DNA of 64,000 nt from contig NZ_JHZC01000009.1 in assembly GCF_000621125.1 (NCBI RefSeq), positions 108,788-172,787 of the forward strand, read 5' to 3'. Positions within the stretch are counted from its first letter, which is position 1, and each line of letters opens with the position of its first letter. The notes beneath the pieces are model-generated. The model made no database searches, was not told the origin of the DNA, and saw nothing but the letters and a program-made list of their open reading frames with translations. Made by a program: the position numbers and the translations under genes. Source of the DNA: Maribacter antarcticus DSM 21422. GTDB lineage: Bacteria > Bacteroidota > Bacteroidia > Flavobacteriales > Flavobacteriaceae. Shown in pieces: positions 35,228 through 45,936 of this stretch.

Positions 35228-36505
35228 ATGAAACTCTGGGACAAAGGCTTTAGTACAGATAAAAAAATAGACCACTTTACCGTGGGCAACGATCGCGAAC
35301 TTGATTTACATTTGGCAAAATACGATGTCATTGCCTCAAAAGCGCACGCTAAAATGCTGAGGGAAATTGGTCTGCTGACCGAAAAAGAGACCAAGGAACT
35401 GGTTACCGAACTGGATAACATAGCAGCAAAAATAGAAGATGGTTCTTTTATTATTGAAAATAATTTTGAGGACATGCACTCCAAAATCGAATTCCAACTG
35501 ACTTTGGCTTTAGGGGATACAGGCAAGAAAATCCATACCGCACGATCTCGAAACGACCAAGTTTTGGTAGCCATGCATTTATATTTAAAAGATGAACTTG
35601 CGGAAATCAAATCAATGACTAAAATATTTTTTAATTTGCTGTTAAACTTGGCAGACAAATACAAGAGAGTACTCTTGCCTGGTTATACACATCTGCAAAT
35701 TGCCATGCCGTCCTCTTTTGGACTATGGTTCTCTGCCTATGCCGAAAGCCTCATTGATGACCTTTATTTTATTGATGCAGCATATAAAATTGCCGACCAA
35801 AACCCCTTAGGAAGCGCTGCCGGTTATGGCAGTTCCTTTCCTATCGATAGGAGCTTTACAACGAAAGAAATGGGTTTTGAAACCATGAAATATAATGTAG
35901 TGGCTGCACAAATGGGTCGTGGTAAAGTGGAGAAAGCTACAGCTTTTGGTATGGCGAGTATTGCTGCAACCCTTTCAAAAATGGCGATGGATATCTGTTT
36001 ATACATGAGCCAAAATTTCAATTTTATTTCTTTTCCAGATGAGTTAACCACGGGTTCCAGCATTATGCCGCATAAAAAAAATCCTGATGTATTTGAACTG
36101 GTACGAGGTAAATGCAACAAGCTTCAATCTATCCCTAATCAACTCACCTTGGTCATTAATAACCTTCCTAGCGGCTACCATCGCGATTTGCAATTGGTTA
36201 AAGAAATCATTGTACCTGCCATACAGGATATGAAAGCTTGTTTAGAAATCATGAGTTTCAGTTTACGGGAAATACAAGTGAACGAAAGTATTTTGGAAGA
36301 CCCAAAATACGATTATCTCTTTAGCGTAGACACCCTAAACGAACTCGTGCAAAACGGAATGCCCTTCCGGGATGCCTACAAGCAGATGGGAAAAGAAATT
36401 CAAGCGGGCACCTTTAAACCAAAACGAGATATCAAACACAGTCATGAGGGTAGTTTAGGTAATTTATGTTTGAACGAGATTAAGGAGAAGATGGCTAAAC
36501 TTTAG
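35228..36505 (+). CDS. argH: Argininosuccinate lyase
   Basis: 425 residues. HTARSRNDQVLVA and the signature GSSIMPHKKNPDVFE are both intact. It splits argininosuccinate into arginine and fumarate and is the last gene of the operon. The chain is about 30 residues shorter than many ArgH, with the C-terminal allosteric-like tail trimmed. No clear terminator follows. Confidence 0.96.
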   Translation: MKLWDKGFSTDKKIDHFTVGNDRELDLHLAKYDVIASKAHAKMLREIGLLTEKETKELVTELDNIAAKIEDGSFIIENNFEDMHSKIEFQLTLALGDTGKKIHTARSRNDQVLVAMHLYLKDELAEIKSMTKIFFNLLLNLADKYKRVLLPGYTHLQIAMPSSFGLWFSAYAESLIDDLYFIDAAYKIADQNPLGSAAGYGSSFPIDRSFTTKEMGFETMKYNVVAAQMGRGKVEKATAFGMASIAATLSKMAMDICLYMSQNFNFISFPDELTTGSSIMPHKKNPDVFELVRGKCNKLQSIPNQLTLVINNLPSGYHRDLQLVKEIIVPAIQDMKACLEIMSFSLREIQVNESILEDPKYDYLFSVDTLNELVQNGMPFRDAYKQMGKEIQAGTFKPKRDIKHSHEGSLGNLCLNEIKEKMAKL

Positions 36506-37016
36506 CATCTATACTTTCAGGGACAATAGAGGAAGCACATGAAATAAAAATTTGTGCTCACTTCGCACTTTTTGGCTACAAACAGAAATATAAAATTGAT
36601 TGGCAACGAATAAAGAATAGATAACAACTTAATTTGACTCTAGAGGTTTCAGTTGATGATTTTTCCAAATCTAAATTTACAGAGAGATCTCTTAGAAAGG
36701 AAATTTTCAGATTAGTAAGATTTTTAAAGATGAAGAGTTTGTTTATTTTTTGAATAGTTATTCAGCAATTAACGGTATCGAACCACGGAAACTTTAAGCA
36801 AAACATGTTAGACATCAATATAAAATGAATTCTAACTGCTCCCTTACCATACTCTTTGAATATAAGTTGAAAGGAATTCAAATCTTCATAAAAACCAAGA
36901 TTGACAATTAGGATTATTAGTTCCATTATGAAATTCGTGAAAAAACCAATGGAAAATAACAAGCAATACAAAATCTTAGAAGAGAACGGTAATAGTATAA
37001 TTGTTGAACCCTTCAT
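36506..37016. other. Degenerate coding remnants after the arginine operon
   Basis: No intact gene. Short plus-strand stretches look protein-like but are interrupted: one with DEEFVYFLNSYSAING near 36740, one starting at ATG 36928 that reads YKILEENGNSIIVEPFI and ends in TGA at 37018-37020, overlapping the ATG of the broken gene that follows. I read this as the remains of an upstream partner gene. Its identity is not recognisable. Confidence 0.45.
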
Positions 37017-37662
37017 ATGATAGGTAAAAGTTTCCTTATAAAATTCTACTCATAGGCGTCGCCTTTCTATTATTGTTTATTCTTGGATTATATCTTACCC
37101 TTAAAATCAAAAAGAAAGACTTAGCTACATAATTTCCTTTTGCAGAGTTAATAGGCACCGAATATGCCATAAAAAATGTTTGCTATATCACCAAGAATTA
37201 CGAACACCATGTACATGAGCATCCTTACCTTCTAAAATTCACAAATAAATTTGATTCGGAAGCAGGTGAAGCCCATGAAATCCAGATTGGTACGAGGCTA
37301 AATTTTAGAGCTGTAAAAGCGTTTACAAATTGGACAAGCGGCTTGACCAGCATGTATGTTTTTGGCGAAATTTACATCGAGGAGATACAACAAGAAGTTG
37401 ATTTTGAATACAACTGGAATGCTATAAAACCTTACAAAAGTAGCGATTACGAGAACTACCTCATATATGCAAAAACGCCTTGGCAAAAAGCTGCACTACC
37501 TTACAAAATTTCAGCTGGATATGTTAGGAAAAATGAATACACTGGCCCTTGACCACCTCAAACAAAGCTTTCAATGAAGTTTTTTCGGGAATCTGGAATA
37601 CAAATAACTATATGGGAAACCAGGATTTTGAAAACACCACTTTTGAAAAAATAGATGAATAA
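37017..37662 (+). pseudogene. Broken gene for a membrane-anchored protein of unknown family
   Basis: ATG 37017 begins MIGKSFLIK; a frameshift near 37040 is needed to continue into a membrane segment (LIGVAFLLLFILGLYLTLK). The frame then meets TAA at 37130-37132, reopens for 140 codons (VCYITKNYEHHVHEHPYLL; PWQKAALPYKISAGYVRK) up to TGA at 37550-37552, and a shifted frame carries on with NEVFSGIWNTNNYMG to TAA at 37660. Two shifts and one stop in an otherwise coherent protein make this a pseudogene. The start overlaps the end of another remnant (ATGA), which suggests a former two-gene operon. No family recognised. Confidence 0.65.
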
Positions 37663-38017
37663 GTACGTTTAGATATTTCCACTTACTCATTTGGAACATA
37701 TTGCTGTTATATATTTTAAAAGATACACAATAAAATATCGCACTAGGCCAACTGGCTTCAGACAAAATTAAGCACTGTCAACATCGACTAAAACAACTAA
37801 CCCGTGTTCGATTCAATTAGACCTAATTCACCCAATAATCACGCTACACAAAACTACCCACTACAGCTGTGTAAATAGATATTCACTGAGTACGGGGAAT
37901 ACATTATGCAATGATATTTAGTATTTTGACGTCTTTATCTTACAATACGTATCTATAAAGAGGACACAGTGAAATATTCCTCAATACATTTCGTTGTTGA
38001 CAAATATTCTTTTTACT
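37663..38017. other. Intergenic region before the giant surface protein
   Basis: About 355 bp with no coding frame that I trust. It should hold the promoter of the BspA-like gene; I could not single out a convincing -7/-33 pair. Confidence 0.4.
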
Positions 38018-41000
38018 ATGGCCAAGCGACTTCTCATTCTATTTTTTATACTTTTTAGTGGATTTATTCATTCACAATCCTTCACATCTATTTGGAATAC
38101 AATAAATACAAGTTCAGGTTCATCTGCTAATAATGAAGTTACGATTCCAACCAATCCTGCCTTTACCACATATAATTACACAATAAATTGGGGCGATGGT
38201 GATACGGACACCAACATAACCGGAGATATAACCCATGTATATGCGGCACCAGATACCTACACTATAGAAATAACAGGGATTTTTCCGAGTATTTATTTTA
38301 ACGAAGCAGGTGATCGTAATAAAATTATTGAAATTTTAAGTTGGGGGAATATCCAATGGCAAAGCATGGAAAATTCCTTTTATGGTTGTGAGAACGTAAA
38401 TTTTGATGCCATAGATGCCCCTGACCTATCACAGGTTAAAAGTTTAAAAAATATGTTCCGAGAATGTACTGCCTTTAATGGTATTGTTAATAACTGGGAT
38501 ATAAGTACAATTACAGATATTTCAGGACTTTTCGCAGAAGCATTTATATTCAATAGACCACTCGACGGTTGGAATACTATTAATGTTACCGATATGTCCT
38601 GGACATTTCATAGGGCAAGACAATTCAATGAGCCATTGGACAACTGGAACACTGCATCGGTGAACACCTTGGAATACTCATTTTCTGAAGCAGGTAGTTT
38701 CAATCAGAACATAAATAACTGGGATGTAACCCAAGTAACTAACATGTCCGGGACATTTAGTTACACTAGCAGATTTGATAGACCTTTGAATAATTGGGAT
38801 GTCACTATGGTAACTGATATGTCAGGTATGTTTCAAGGTTCGGGATTCAACCAACCAATTGCCAATTGGGAAGTTGGAAATGTAACCAACATGTCGGCCA
38901 TGTTTAGGGAGTCTCTATTTAATCATTCTATAGAAATTTGGAATGTATCCGAAGTGATGGATATGTCATTTATGTTCCACCGACATAGAACTTTTAACCA
39001 CCCTCTAAACAATTGGGATGTAAGTAATGTAACTAATTTGGCAAGTATGTTCGATGGTTGGGCATGGGGCGCTATATACAATCAACCTCTAAACACTTGG
39101 GATGTTAGTAATGTAACCAACATGAACTATATGTTCAGGGAGAACTCAGAATTCAATCAAGACATAAGTGCTTGGGATGTTAGTGCAGTTACTAATATGC
39201 AAGGTATGTTTAGTGAAACCAATAGTTTTAATCAAGATATTAATGGTTGGGAGGTAGCTAATGTAACAAACATGGCCTCAATGTTTCAGGAGGCTGCTGT
39301 TTACAATCAACCTTTAGAGGCGTGGGAGGTAGGTAATGTTACCGATATGAGAAACATGTTTTATGATGCTCCTCTTTTTAATCAACCTTTGAATGATTGG
39401 GATGTAGATAACGTTACGAGGATGGATGCTATGTTCGGAGAAAACCCAGTGTTTGATCAATTACTAACTGATTGGAATACTGCAGCAGTAACGAATATGA
39501 GCGGAATGTTCCAAAACGCAGCTGCCTTTGATCAAAATCTAGAGACTTGGAGTGTTAGCGCCATAACCACTATGGTAAATATGCTTTCAAATTCTGGTCT
39601 TTCACAAGAGAACTATGATAATGCCTTGGTTGGTTGGGCGGCACAGACCGTAAGCTCAAATGTGAATCTAGGGGCAATAAACCTCAACTATTGTGACGGT
39701 AGGATAGCAAGACAAGATTTAATCGACAACCATAATTGGACTATTACTGGTGATATAATAAACTGTTCTTTTGTACTTTGCACCAGTTTAGTCTCACCAT
39801 TAAATGGGGACACAAATGTTCCCGCGAGTGCTGACCTTACTTGGGAACAAACACCCGGCGCTACAGGCTATAGAGTTACTGTAAGAATTACACGAGATGG
39901 CGTGGACTCTACACCATTTGATAATTATAATATTGTTGGCGGAAATATTGTGGGTCTTAACCTTGAGACGCCTGCTGGTGAAGACTTGTTGGAATCAGGT
40001 GACGAAGTATTTGTAACGATTGTACCATATAACGATACAGATGGCCCCGCAGTAGGTTGTATCGAAGAAAGCTTCAGGGTAGTGCCAGCATGGGCAAATA
40101 GCCCAGAGGCGTTTAAACTGACCTATGACACTAGGCTTCAAGAAGTAAATCAAACTACCCCAATTAACCAATTAAGAATCCAAACAAGATCAGGCTTATC
40201 ATATAACTATTCCATTGACTGGGGAGATGGACAATTTGATAATAACGTAGCAGGAGATATTACGCACACATATCTAGCTCCTGAAGTCTATACTATTAGT
40301 ATTATCGGGGCGTTTCCCGCGCCAAGGCATGCAGATACCGATAGTGATTCTTTCAAGCTTACTTCTATAGATCAGTGGGGTACGCAACCATGGCAAAGTA
40401 TGGACAGTGCGTTTGCAGGTTGTGAAAATATGGAATACAACGCAACAGATATACCAGACCTCTCTGTTGTTGAAAATATGAGGTCTATGTTTATTGTATG
40501 TCGGAACTTTAATGGTGATATTAATTCATGGAACGTTAGTAATGTTACCAATATGTCGGCCATGTTCGGCGTAACTTCTATTTTTAATCAACCTTTGAAC
40601 AACTGGGATGTAAGCAATGTAACGAACATGGGGCTAATGTTTTTTAGAACACCAGTTTTTAATCAAGACATAACAAATTGGCAAACAGACAATGTTACAA
40701 ACATGGCGAGGATGTTTGAAGATGCAGATGCTTTTAATCAAGCGATCAATAACTGGGACGTTTCTTCGGTAACAACCATGAATAAAATGTTCAATAGAGC
40801 AGAAGTTTTCAATCAACCTTTAAATAGTTGGATTGTTAGCAATGTTACCGATATGGCAGAGATGTTTAGTGGCACTCCTGTTTTTAATCAAAACATTAAT
40901 AGTTGGAATGTGGGTAATGTTATTACAATGCAAAGCATGTTCAACTCTGCAGAAGAATTCAATCAGCCCCTAAATTCTTGGAACGTTGCTTCGGTGACAA

Positions 41001-44000
41001 CCATGGCCTCCATGTTTTCTGACGCATCCGAATTTAATCAAACTTTAAGTAGTTGGAATGTTTCTTCGGTAATAAACATGTCTTCCATGTTCGATAGTGC
41101 AAGCCAATTCAATCAAAATATAAATACTTGGGACGTTACCAATGTTATAGACATGCGAAGTATGTTTATGAATGCTAGTATGTATAGTCAATCTATGGAA
41201 AACTGGGATGTTAACTCTGTCGTAAATATGTCCTTTATGTTTCAAAGGGCAGAAGCTTTTAATCAACCCTTAAACTCTTGGGAGGTTAGCGCAGTAGCCA
41301 ACATGACCTCTATGTTTGAAAGTGCCTCGGTATTTAACCAACCTTTAAACTCTTGGGATGTTTCTTCCGTTACATTAATGAACTCCATGTTTGAAGACGC
41401 TATCATGTTTAATGGTGAAATAGGTAATTGGAACGTAGCATCGGTAACCACTATGGAAGCTATGTTCAAAGATGCAAGGCTCTTTGAACAATCAATAAAC
41501 AACTGGAATACGGGCGAAGTCCAAAACATGCGAGAACTCTTTAACGGGGCATCAGCGTTTAATCAGGATATAAACAATTGGAATACTTCTTTTGTTACCA
41601 CTATGGCATCCATGTTTGAAAATGCATTACTATTTAACCAGTCTACCAACAACTGGAACGTAGCATCGGTAACTACTATGGAAAACATGTTCAAAGGCGC
41701 AACTGTATTTAACCAAGATATTAATAGTTGGAACGTGAGAGGCGTTATTACTATGGAAGAAATGTTTAGTGGAGCTGCTACGTTCAACCAAAGTTTGAAC
41801 AACTGGCGTATGTCAGGTGTAAGTAATATGGACTATATGTTTAGTGGCGCATCCGCTTACAATCAAATTATGAATCAATGGAACTTAGGAACCGTGAGTA
41901 TGCGTTCCACTTTTTTTAATGCTACTGCTTTAAATCAATATTTGGGCGATTGGAATATTAGTGAAGTAAGCAATATGAGCGATATGCTGGACAACACAGC
42001 ATTAGTAAGAGAAAACTATGACAACACGCTAATTGCTTGGTCAGAACAAACTTTAACAAGTGGTCTTACGCTTGGTGCAGAAGGCTTGCCATTTTGTGAT
42101 GCCTTAGAAGAACGCCAATCTATGATTGATATTTATGGTTGGAATATTACCAATGATATACTTGACTGTCCTGTTCCGGAATGCACACAATTAACCTCGC
42201 CACTGAACGGAGATATGGATGTACCCCTAAACACAAATTTAACGTGGGAACCAACACTTTTTGCCAGGGGATACCGCTTAACAGTTGGAACTAGTTCTGG
42301 TGGAAATGATATTATCAACAACGAAACCGTCAACAACACCTTTTATGAATTTTCCGTAGATTTTAATACCGGCGATTCCGTCTATGTAACTTTGGTTCCT
42401 TTTAATGATACAGGAGACGCAGTAGGCCCATGTGCAGAAGAGAACTTTGATATATTAGGGAGTACTGCTACTATCCCAAATTGTACGAGTCTTACCGAAC
42501 CCTTGAATAGTACCACCAATGTTGCTATAAACACGGACCTCAGTTGGAATCCTATTGCCAATGCGGATGGTTATCGATTGACCGTAGGAACAGCAACGGG
42601 AGCTGCAGACATTATGAATGGTGTGGATGTTGATAATGTTACTACATTTGAACTAACAGACGACCTACCAGAGGATACGGATATTTTCGTTAGCATAATA
42701 CCATATAACGAGGTGGGTAATGCTATCTCATGCACAGAAGAAAGTTTTAAAACAGAAATAATTCCCGTTTCTCCCGCTTGCACTCAACTGTTAAGCCCAA
42801 GTAACGGCACTACAGGAGTACCTGTTGATAGTGAACTTAGTTGGAACGCCGTAGATGGTGCAACAGGTTATTTGGTCATGGTTGGTACTACACAAGACGG
42901 AATCGAAGTGGCAAATAATATTGATGTTGGAAACAACAACACCTTCAATTTTCCAGACCTTCTTCAGCAAAATAGAACCCACTACGTTACCATTATTCCT
43001 TACAACAATATAGGCGATGCTATGGGATGTTCAGAAGAAAGTTTTAGAACGGAATCTTCAACCCTTTCTGACCCTCCTGTATGCACAACGTTGAGTACTC
43101 CTTTGGGTAATACTACTGATGTACCTGTGGCAACAGATATAACATGGAATGCTGCGGCCAATACTACCGGTTATTGGATTTCTGTAGGCACTAGCTCTGG
43201 AACAAGCGACATCTACATGGGCGATGTAGGTAATGTAACTACCTTAAACCTAAACGACGACCTACCTGAAAATACAGAAATATTTGTAATCCTAACGCCT
43301 TACAATACGTTCGGTGATGCCGTTGAATGTTCCGAAGAAAGTTTTACTACCCTAAATAACACGAACCTACCTACTTGTACAAGCATAAGCAGCCCTCTAA
43401 ACAACGAAAATAATGTTTCTGTAAGTTCTAATATTACCTGGAATGCTGCGACGGGAGCAACAGGGTATAGGTTGGCCCTTGGTACAACAGCAGCTGGCAC
43501 AGATTTGTTTACAGGTGATGTAGGGAATGAGTTAGGTTATAATCCCACAACAGACTTTGAAGGGAATACTATAATTTTCGTAACTGTAGTCCCGTATAAT
43601 TCAGATGGTGATGCCGTTGGATGTACCGAGGAAAGTTTTACTACAGAAAATGATGTTGACCTGATAAGCTGTACCATGTTAAATAATCCTTTAAACGCCG
43701 AAACTAATGTTTCCGTTTCTTCTGACATTTCATGGAATGCAATAGCCAATGCAACAGGGTATACACTTTCTATTGGAACTAGTTCAGGAGCATCGGATAT
43801 CTTTACGGGGGACATGGGGAATACCTTGTCGTATGACCCAATAACAGACCTCATCGATAATTCAGAAATATTTGTTACGGTAATACCGTATAATACAGAT
43901 GGGAATGTAACAGGGTGCACAGAAGAAAGTTTTATTACAGCAAACATCATCAATCTTCCTAATTGCACGAACCTAAGCAGTCCGCTGGCAGATACGTTGG

Positions 44001-44833
44001 ATGTGCTGATTGGCTCCACTATTTCGTGGAACCCCGCAAACAGAGCTACAGGTTATCGACTTACTATTGGAACAAGTTCCAGAGGCACCGAAGTCTTTGC
44101 AGGAGATATGGGCAACACATTAAACTATACTCCTTTGACAGCATTGGACGAAAACACTATTTTCTTTGTTACGGTAATCCCTTATAGTGAAGATGGAGAA
44201 GCTACCGGTTGTACAGAGGAAAGTTTTATAACCGAAGAAATCATTGAAGTTCCAGATTGTACCATGTTAAATAGTCCATTAGCGAATGAATCCGGTGCAC
44301 CGCTTTTTACAACAATATCTTGGAACGACATTACTAATGCTACTGGTTATTCGATTACTATAGGAACAAGTTCTGGCGGTTCGGAAATCTTCTCTGGCGA
44401 TGTAGGTGATTCAATAAATTACCAACCGACTCAAGATTTTACAGAAAACACAGAAATCTTTGTAACTGTGATTCCTTATAACGAAGATGGAAATGCAGTT
44501 GGATGTACTGAAGAACGCTTTACTACAGCCATTGTACCTGACATCACGCAATACGGATTTTCACCAAACGGTGATGGTTTAAATGACCATTGGGTTATAG
44601 ATGGTATTGAAGATAGTCCTGAAAATACTGTTTTGATATATAATAGATGGGGAGATATAGTGTTCCAAGTGCAGGGCTACGACAATGCCTCTAATGTATT
44701 CAGGGGTATGGCCAATAAAAAAATGAATATGGGTGCGAACGAACTTCCCAGCGGAACCTATTTCTTTAACATTCAGGTGTCAGGGGAACATAACCTCAAA
44801 AAAATACAGGGGTACCTAGTCATAAAGCGATAA
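38018..44833 (+). CDS. Giant BspA-like (DUF285) repeat surface protein with T9SS type B sorting domain
   Basis: 2271 residues from ATG 38018; two upstream TTG codons are less likely than this ATG directly before the signal peptide (LLILFFILFSGFIHSQ). Order of parts: PKD-like domain (INWGDGDTDTN), a cap, 15 DUF285 repeats, one Ig/Fn3-like module, then a second PKD-like domain (IDWGDGQFDNN), cap, 20 DUF285 repeats, eight Ig/Fn3-like modules, and a C-terminal domain (YGFSPNGDGLNDHW to the end) of the gliding-motility-associated, type B T9SS class. It should be exported by the type IX system and held at or released from the surface. The next gene is its SprF-type partner. It probably acts in adhesion; the ligand is unknown. 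Confidence 0.93.
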   Translation: MAKRLLILFFILFSGFIHSQSFTSIWNTINTSSGSSANNEVTIPTNPAFTTYNYTINWGDGDTDTNITGDITHVYAAPDTYTIEITGIFPSIYFNEAGDRNKIIEILSWGNIQWQSMENSFYGCENVNFDAIDAPDLSQVKSLKNMFRECTAFNGIVNNWDISTITDISGLFAEAFIFNRPLDGWNTINVTDMSWTFHRARQFNEPLDNWNTASVNTLEYSFSEAGSFNQNINNWDVTQVTNMSGTFSYTSRFDRPLNNWDVTMVTDMSGMFQGSGFNQPIANWEVGNVTNMSAMFRESLFNHSIEIWNVSEVMDMSFMFHRHRTFNHPLNNWDVSNVTNLASMFDGWAWGAIYNQPLNTWDVSNVTNMNYMFRENSEFNQDISAWDVSAVTNMQGMFSETNSFNQDINGWEVANVTNMASMFQEAAVYNQPLEAWEVGNVTDMRNMFYDAPLFNQPLNDWDVDNVTRMDAMFGENPVFDQLLTDWNTAAVTNMSGMFQNAAAFDQNLETWSVSAITTMVNMLSNSGLSQENYDNALVGWAAQTVSSNVNLGAINLNYCDGRIARQDLIDNHNWTITGDIINCSFVLCTSLVSPLNGDTNVPASADLTWEQTPGATGYRVTVRITRDGVDSTPFDNYNIVGGNIVGLNLETPAGEDLLESGDEVFVTIVPYNDTDGPAVGCIEESFRVVPAWANSPEAFKLTYDTRLQEVNQTTPINQLRIQTRSGLSYNYSIDWGDGQFDNNVAGDITHTYLAPEVYTISIIGAFPAPRHADTDSDSFKLTSIDQWGTQPWQSMDSAFAGCENMEYNATDIPDLSVVENMRSMFIVCRNFNGDINSWNVSNVTNMSAMFGVTSIFNQPLNNWDVSNVTNMGLMFFRTPVFNQDITNWQTDNVTNMARMFEDADAFNQAINNWDVSSVTTMNKMFNRAEVFNQPLNSWIVSNVTDMAEMFSGTPVFNQNINSWNVGNVITMQSMFNSAEEFNQPLNSWNVASVTTMASMFSDASEFNQTLSSWNVSSVINMSSMFDSASQFNQNINTWDVTNVIDMRSMFMNASMYSQSMENWDVNSVVNMSFMFQRAEAFNQPLNSWEVSAVANMTSMFESASVFNQPLNSWDVSSVTLMNSMFEDAIMFNGEIGNWNVASVTTMEAMFKDARLFEQSINNWNTGEVQNMRELFNGASAFNQDINNWNTSFVTTMASMFENALLFNQSTNNWNVASVTTMENMFKGATVFNQDINSWNVRGVITMEEMFSGAATFNQSLNNWRMSGVSNMDYMFSGASAYNQIMNQWNLGTVSMRSTFFNATALNQYLGDWNISEVSNMSDMLDNTALVRENYDNTLIAWSEQTLTSGLTLGAEGLPFCDALEERQSMIDIYGWNITNDILDCPVPECTQLTSPLNGDMDVPLNTNLTWEPTLFARGYRLTVGTSSGGNDIINNETVNNTFYEFSVDFNTGDSVYVTLVPFNDTGDAVGPCAEENFDILGSTATIPNCTSLTEPLNSTTNVAINTDLSWNPIANADGYRLTVGTATGAADIMNGVDVDNVTTFELTDDLPEDTDIFVSIIPYNEVGNAISCTEESFKTEIIPVSPACTQLLSPSNGTTGVPVDSELSWNAVDGATGYLVMVGTTQDGIEVANNIDVGNNNTFNFPDLLQQNRTHYVTIIPYNNIGDAMGCSEESFRTESSTLSDPPVCTTLSTPLGNTTDVPVATDITWNAAANTTGYWISVGTSSGTSDIYMGDVGNVTTLNLNDDLPENTEIFVILTPYNTFGDAVECSEESFTTLNNTNLPTCTSISSPLNNENNVSVSSNITWNAATGATGYRLALGTTAAGTDLFTGDVGNELGYNPTTDFEGNTIIFVTVVPYNSDGDAVGCTEESFTTENDVDLISCTMLNNPLNAETNVSVSSDISWNAIANATGYTLSIGTSSGASDIFTGDMGNTLSYDPITDLIDNSEIFVTVIPYNTDGNVTGCTEESFITANIINLPNCTNLSSPLADTLDVLIGSTISWNPANRATGYRLTIGTSSRGTEVFAGDMGNTLNYTPLTALDENTIFFVTVIPYSEDGEATGCTEESFITEEIIEVPDCTMLNSPLANESGAPLFTTISWNDITNATGYSITIGTSSGGSEIFSGDVGDSINYQPTQDFTENTEIFVTVIPYNEDGNAVGCTEERFTTAIVPDITQYGFSPNGDGLNDHWVIDGIEDSPENTVLIYNRWGDIVFQVQGYDNASNVFRGMANKKMNMGANELPSGTYFFNIQVSGEHNLKKIQGYLVIKR
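38474..39598 (+). repeat. First DUF285 repeat block (15 x 75 bp)
   Basis: Fifteen in-frame repeats of 25 residues, consensus FNQPLNNWDVSNVTNMSxMF. They have diverged at the DNA level, so recent unequal exchange is not obvious. One copy, near 39055-39080, has a three-residue insertion (WAWGAI). Confidence 0.9.
40508..42001 (+). repeat. Second DUF285 repeat block (20 x ~75 bp)
   Basis: Twenty repeats with the same 25-residue consensus (one copy of 24 residues near 41880). It is preceded by a PKD-like domain and a cap (WQSMDSAFAGCENMEYN) that match those before block one (WQSMENSFYGCENVNFD), which shows duplication of the whole unit. Confidence 0.9.
42182..44530 (+). repeat. Eight tandem Ig/Fn3-like modules of ~95 residues
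   Basis: Each module starts CTxLxSPLN, has a central W-N...A-T-G-Y strand and ends PYNxxGDAxGCTEESF. A ninth, more divergent module lies at 39779-40091 between the two DUF285 blocks. Each has one Cys at the start and usually one near the end, suggesting a disulfide per module in the exported protein. Confidence 0.88.
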
Positions 44834-44837
44834 TATA

Positions 44838-45773
44838 ATGAAGCAAATATCAACTTATATCGCTTTTATAGCGCTAAACTTACTTACGCAATTTGGTCAT
44901 CAAAACCTAAATGCACAGCAGACGCCTACCTTTGGGGAATACAACTATAACCCCTACTTAATCAATACCGCCTATGCAGGTCTAGCATCAAGCACAGAGG
45001 TCACCTTGAACAATTCAGGCTTTTTTAACAATATAGAAGGCAGTCCCAAAAGTTTTGCATTAAGTATCCATAGCCCGTTCAATCGAGGTAAAGTAGGCCT
45101 CGGTGCAGGTTTCATTAGGGACGAAATAGGAGTAACTACGTCTACCAGCGCATTTGTAACCTATTCCTATAAAATTTTCTTCGATACCAAAAATAACAGA
45201 CCGTATTGGCAAATATACACCCCAAATTCACTGTCCTTCTCCATATCTCCAGGTGTACAACAATATCAGGATAACCTTCTGGAGCTCGGCATTATGAACG
45301 ACCCTAATTTTGCAGCAAATATAGATGCTACTATCCCTACGGTTGGCGTAGGCATCCTATTGAACCTCTCTAATTTTTATGTGGGACTTTCATCACCGAA
45401 TATACTTGGGGACACTCTGGCCTCTAATGATGAAAACTTAGACCTATCGAATCCGTTTTATGGGTACTTGGGATACCGTTTCTTTTCCAACCAATTTGAG
45501 GATATCATGATTAAGCCCAGTGTACTGTTAAAGCGAGAAAACGGAGCACCCTTGCAGATAGATACAAACATATCCTTTAGCTACAAAAACAAGCTCGAGC
45601 TGGGTACAGGGTATCGTTCCAATTCTTCTATCAACCTATTGGCAGGCGTGTATCTATTAAAGAACATGAGGGCTATGTATAGCTATAATCTAAATTTTAA
45701 CGATTCACCCTTAGGCAATACCCATGGTATTATCGTTAGCTACTTATTTGGTGATGGGTATGCGAGAGATTAA
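44838..45773 (+). CDS. PorP/SprF-family type IX secretion outer membrane protein
   Basis: 311 residues with a signal peptide. QQTPTFGEYNYNPYLINTAYAG is the N-terminal hallmark of PorP/SprF proteins; a beta barrel follows and ends in FGDGYARD. SprF-type proteins are needed for secretion or attachment of the type B substrate encoded just upstream. The gap of only four bases to the giant protein makes the pairing clear. Confidence 0.95.
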   Translation: MKQISTYIAFIALNLLTQFGHQNLNAQQTPTFGEYNYNPYLINTAYAGLASSTEVTLNNSGFFNNIEGSPKSFALSIHSPFNRGKVGLGAGFIRDEIGVTTSTSAFVTYSYKIFFDTKNNRPYWQIYTPNSLSFSISPGVQQYQDNLLELGIMNDPNFAANIDATIPTVGVGILLNLSNFYVGLSSPNILGDTLASNDENLDLSNPFYGYLGYRFFSNQFEDIMIKPSVLLKRENGAPLQIDTNISFSYKNKLELGTGYRSNSSINLLAGVYLLKNMRAMYSYNLNFNDSPLGNTHGIIVSYLFGDGYARD

Positions 45774-45936
45774 ATTTTACTTCAAAAAAAATAACTGGTT
45801 AGGTATTTTTCTATTGGAATAGAAGGCATCCTAAAACTGTATAACACAGCTATTCTATTGTCAAACTATCTTTTTTTCAAGAAAAGCCTATGACTAGAAA
45901 TTGCTGCGTTAGTGTTTAAAATTTTTGGGGGAAATA

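Noticed and set aside
36762..37016. Minus-strand open frame of 84 codons in the degenerate region
   Set aside because: The plus strand shows better protein-like remnants, including an ATGA overlap into the broken gene.
38474..42001. Regular ~75-bp periodic repeats that might suggest a CRISPR or satellite array
   Set aside because: The period is 25 codons in one open frame, repeats are diverged at DNA level and encode the DUF285 consensus.
43537..44019. Minus-strand open frame of 160 codons
   Set aside because: Antisense to the Ig-like modules of the giant surface protein; arises from repeat composition.
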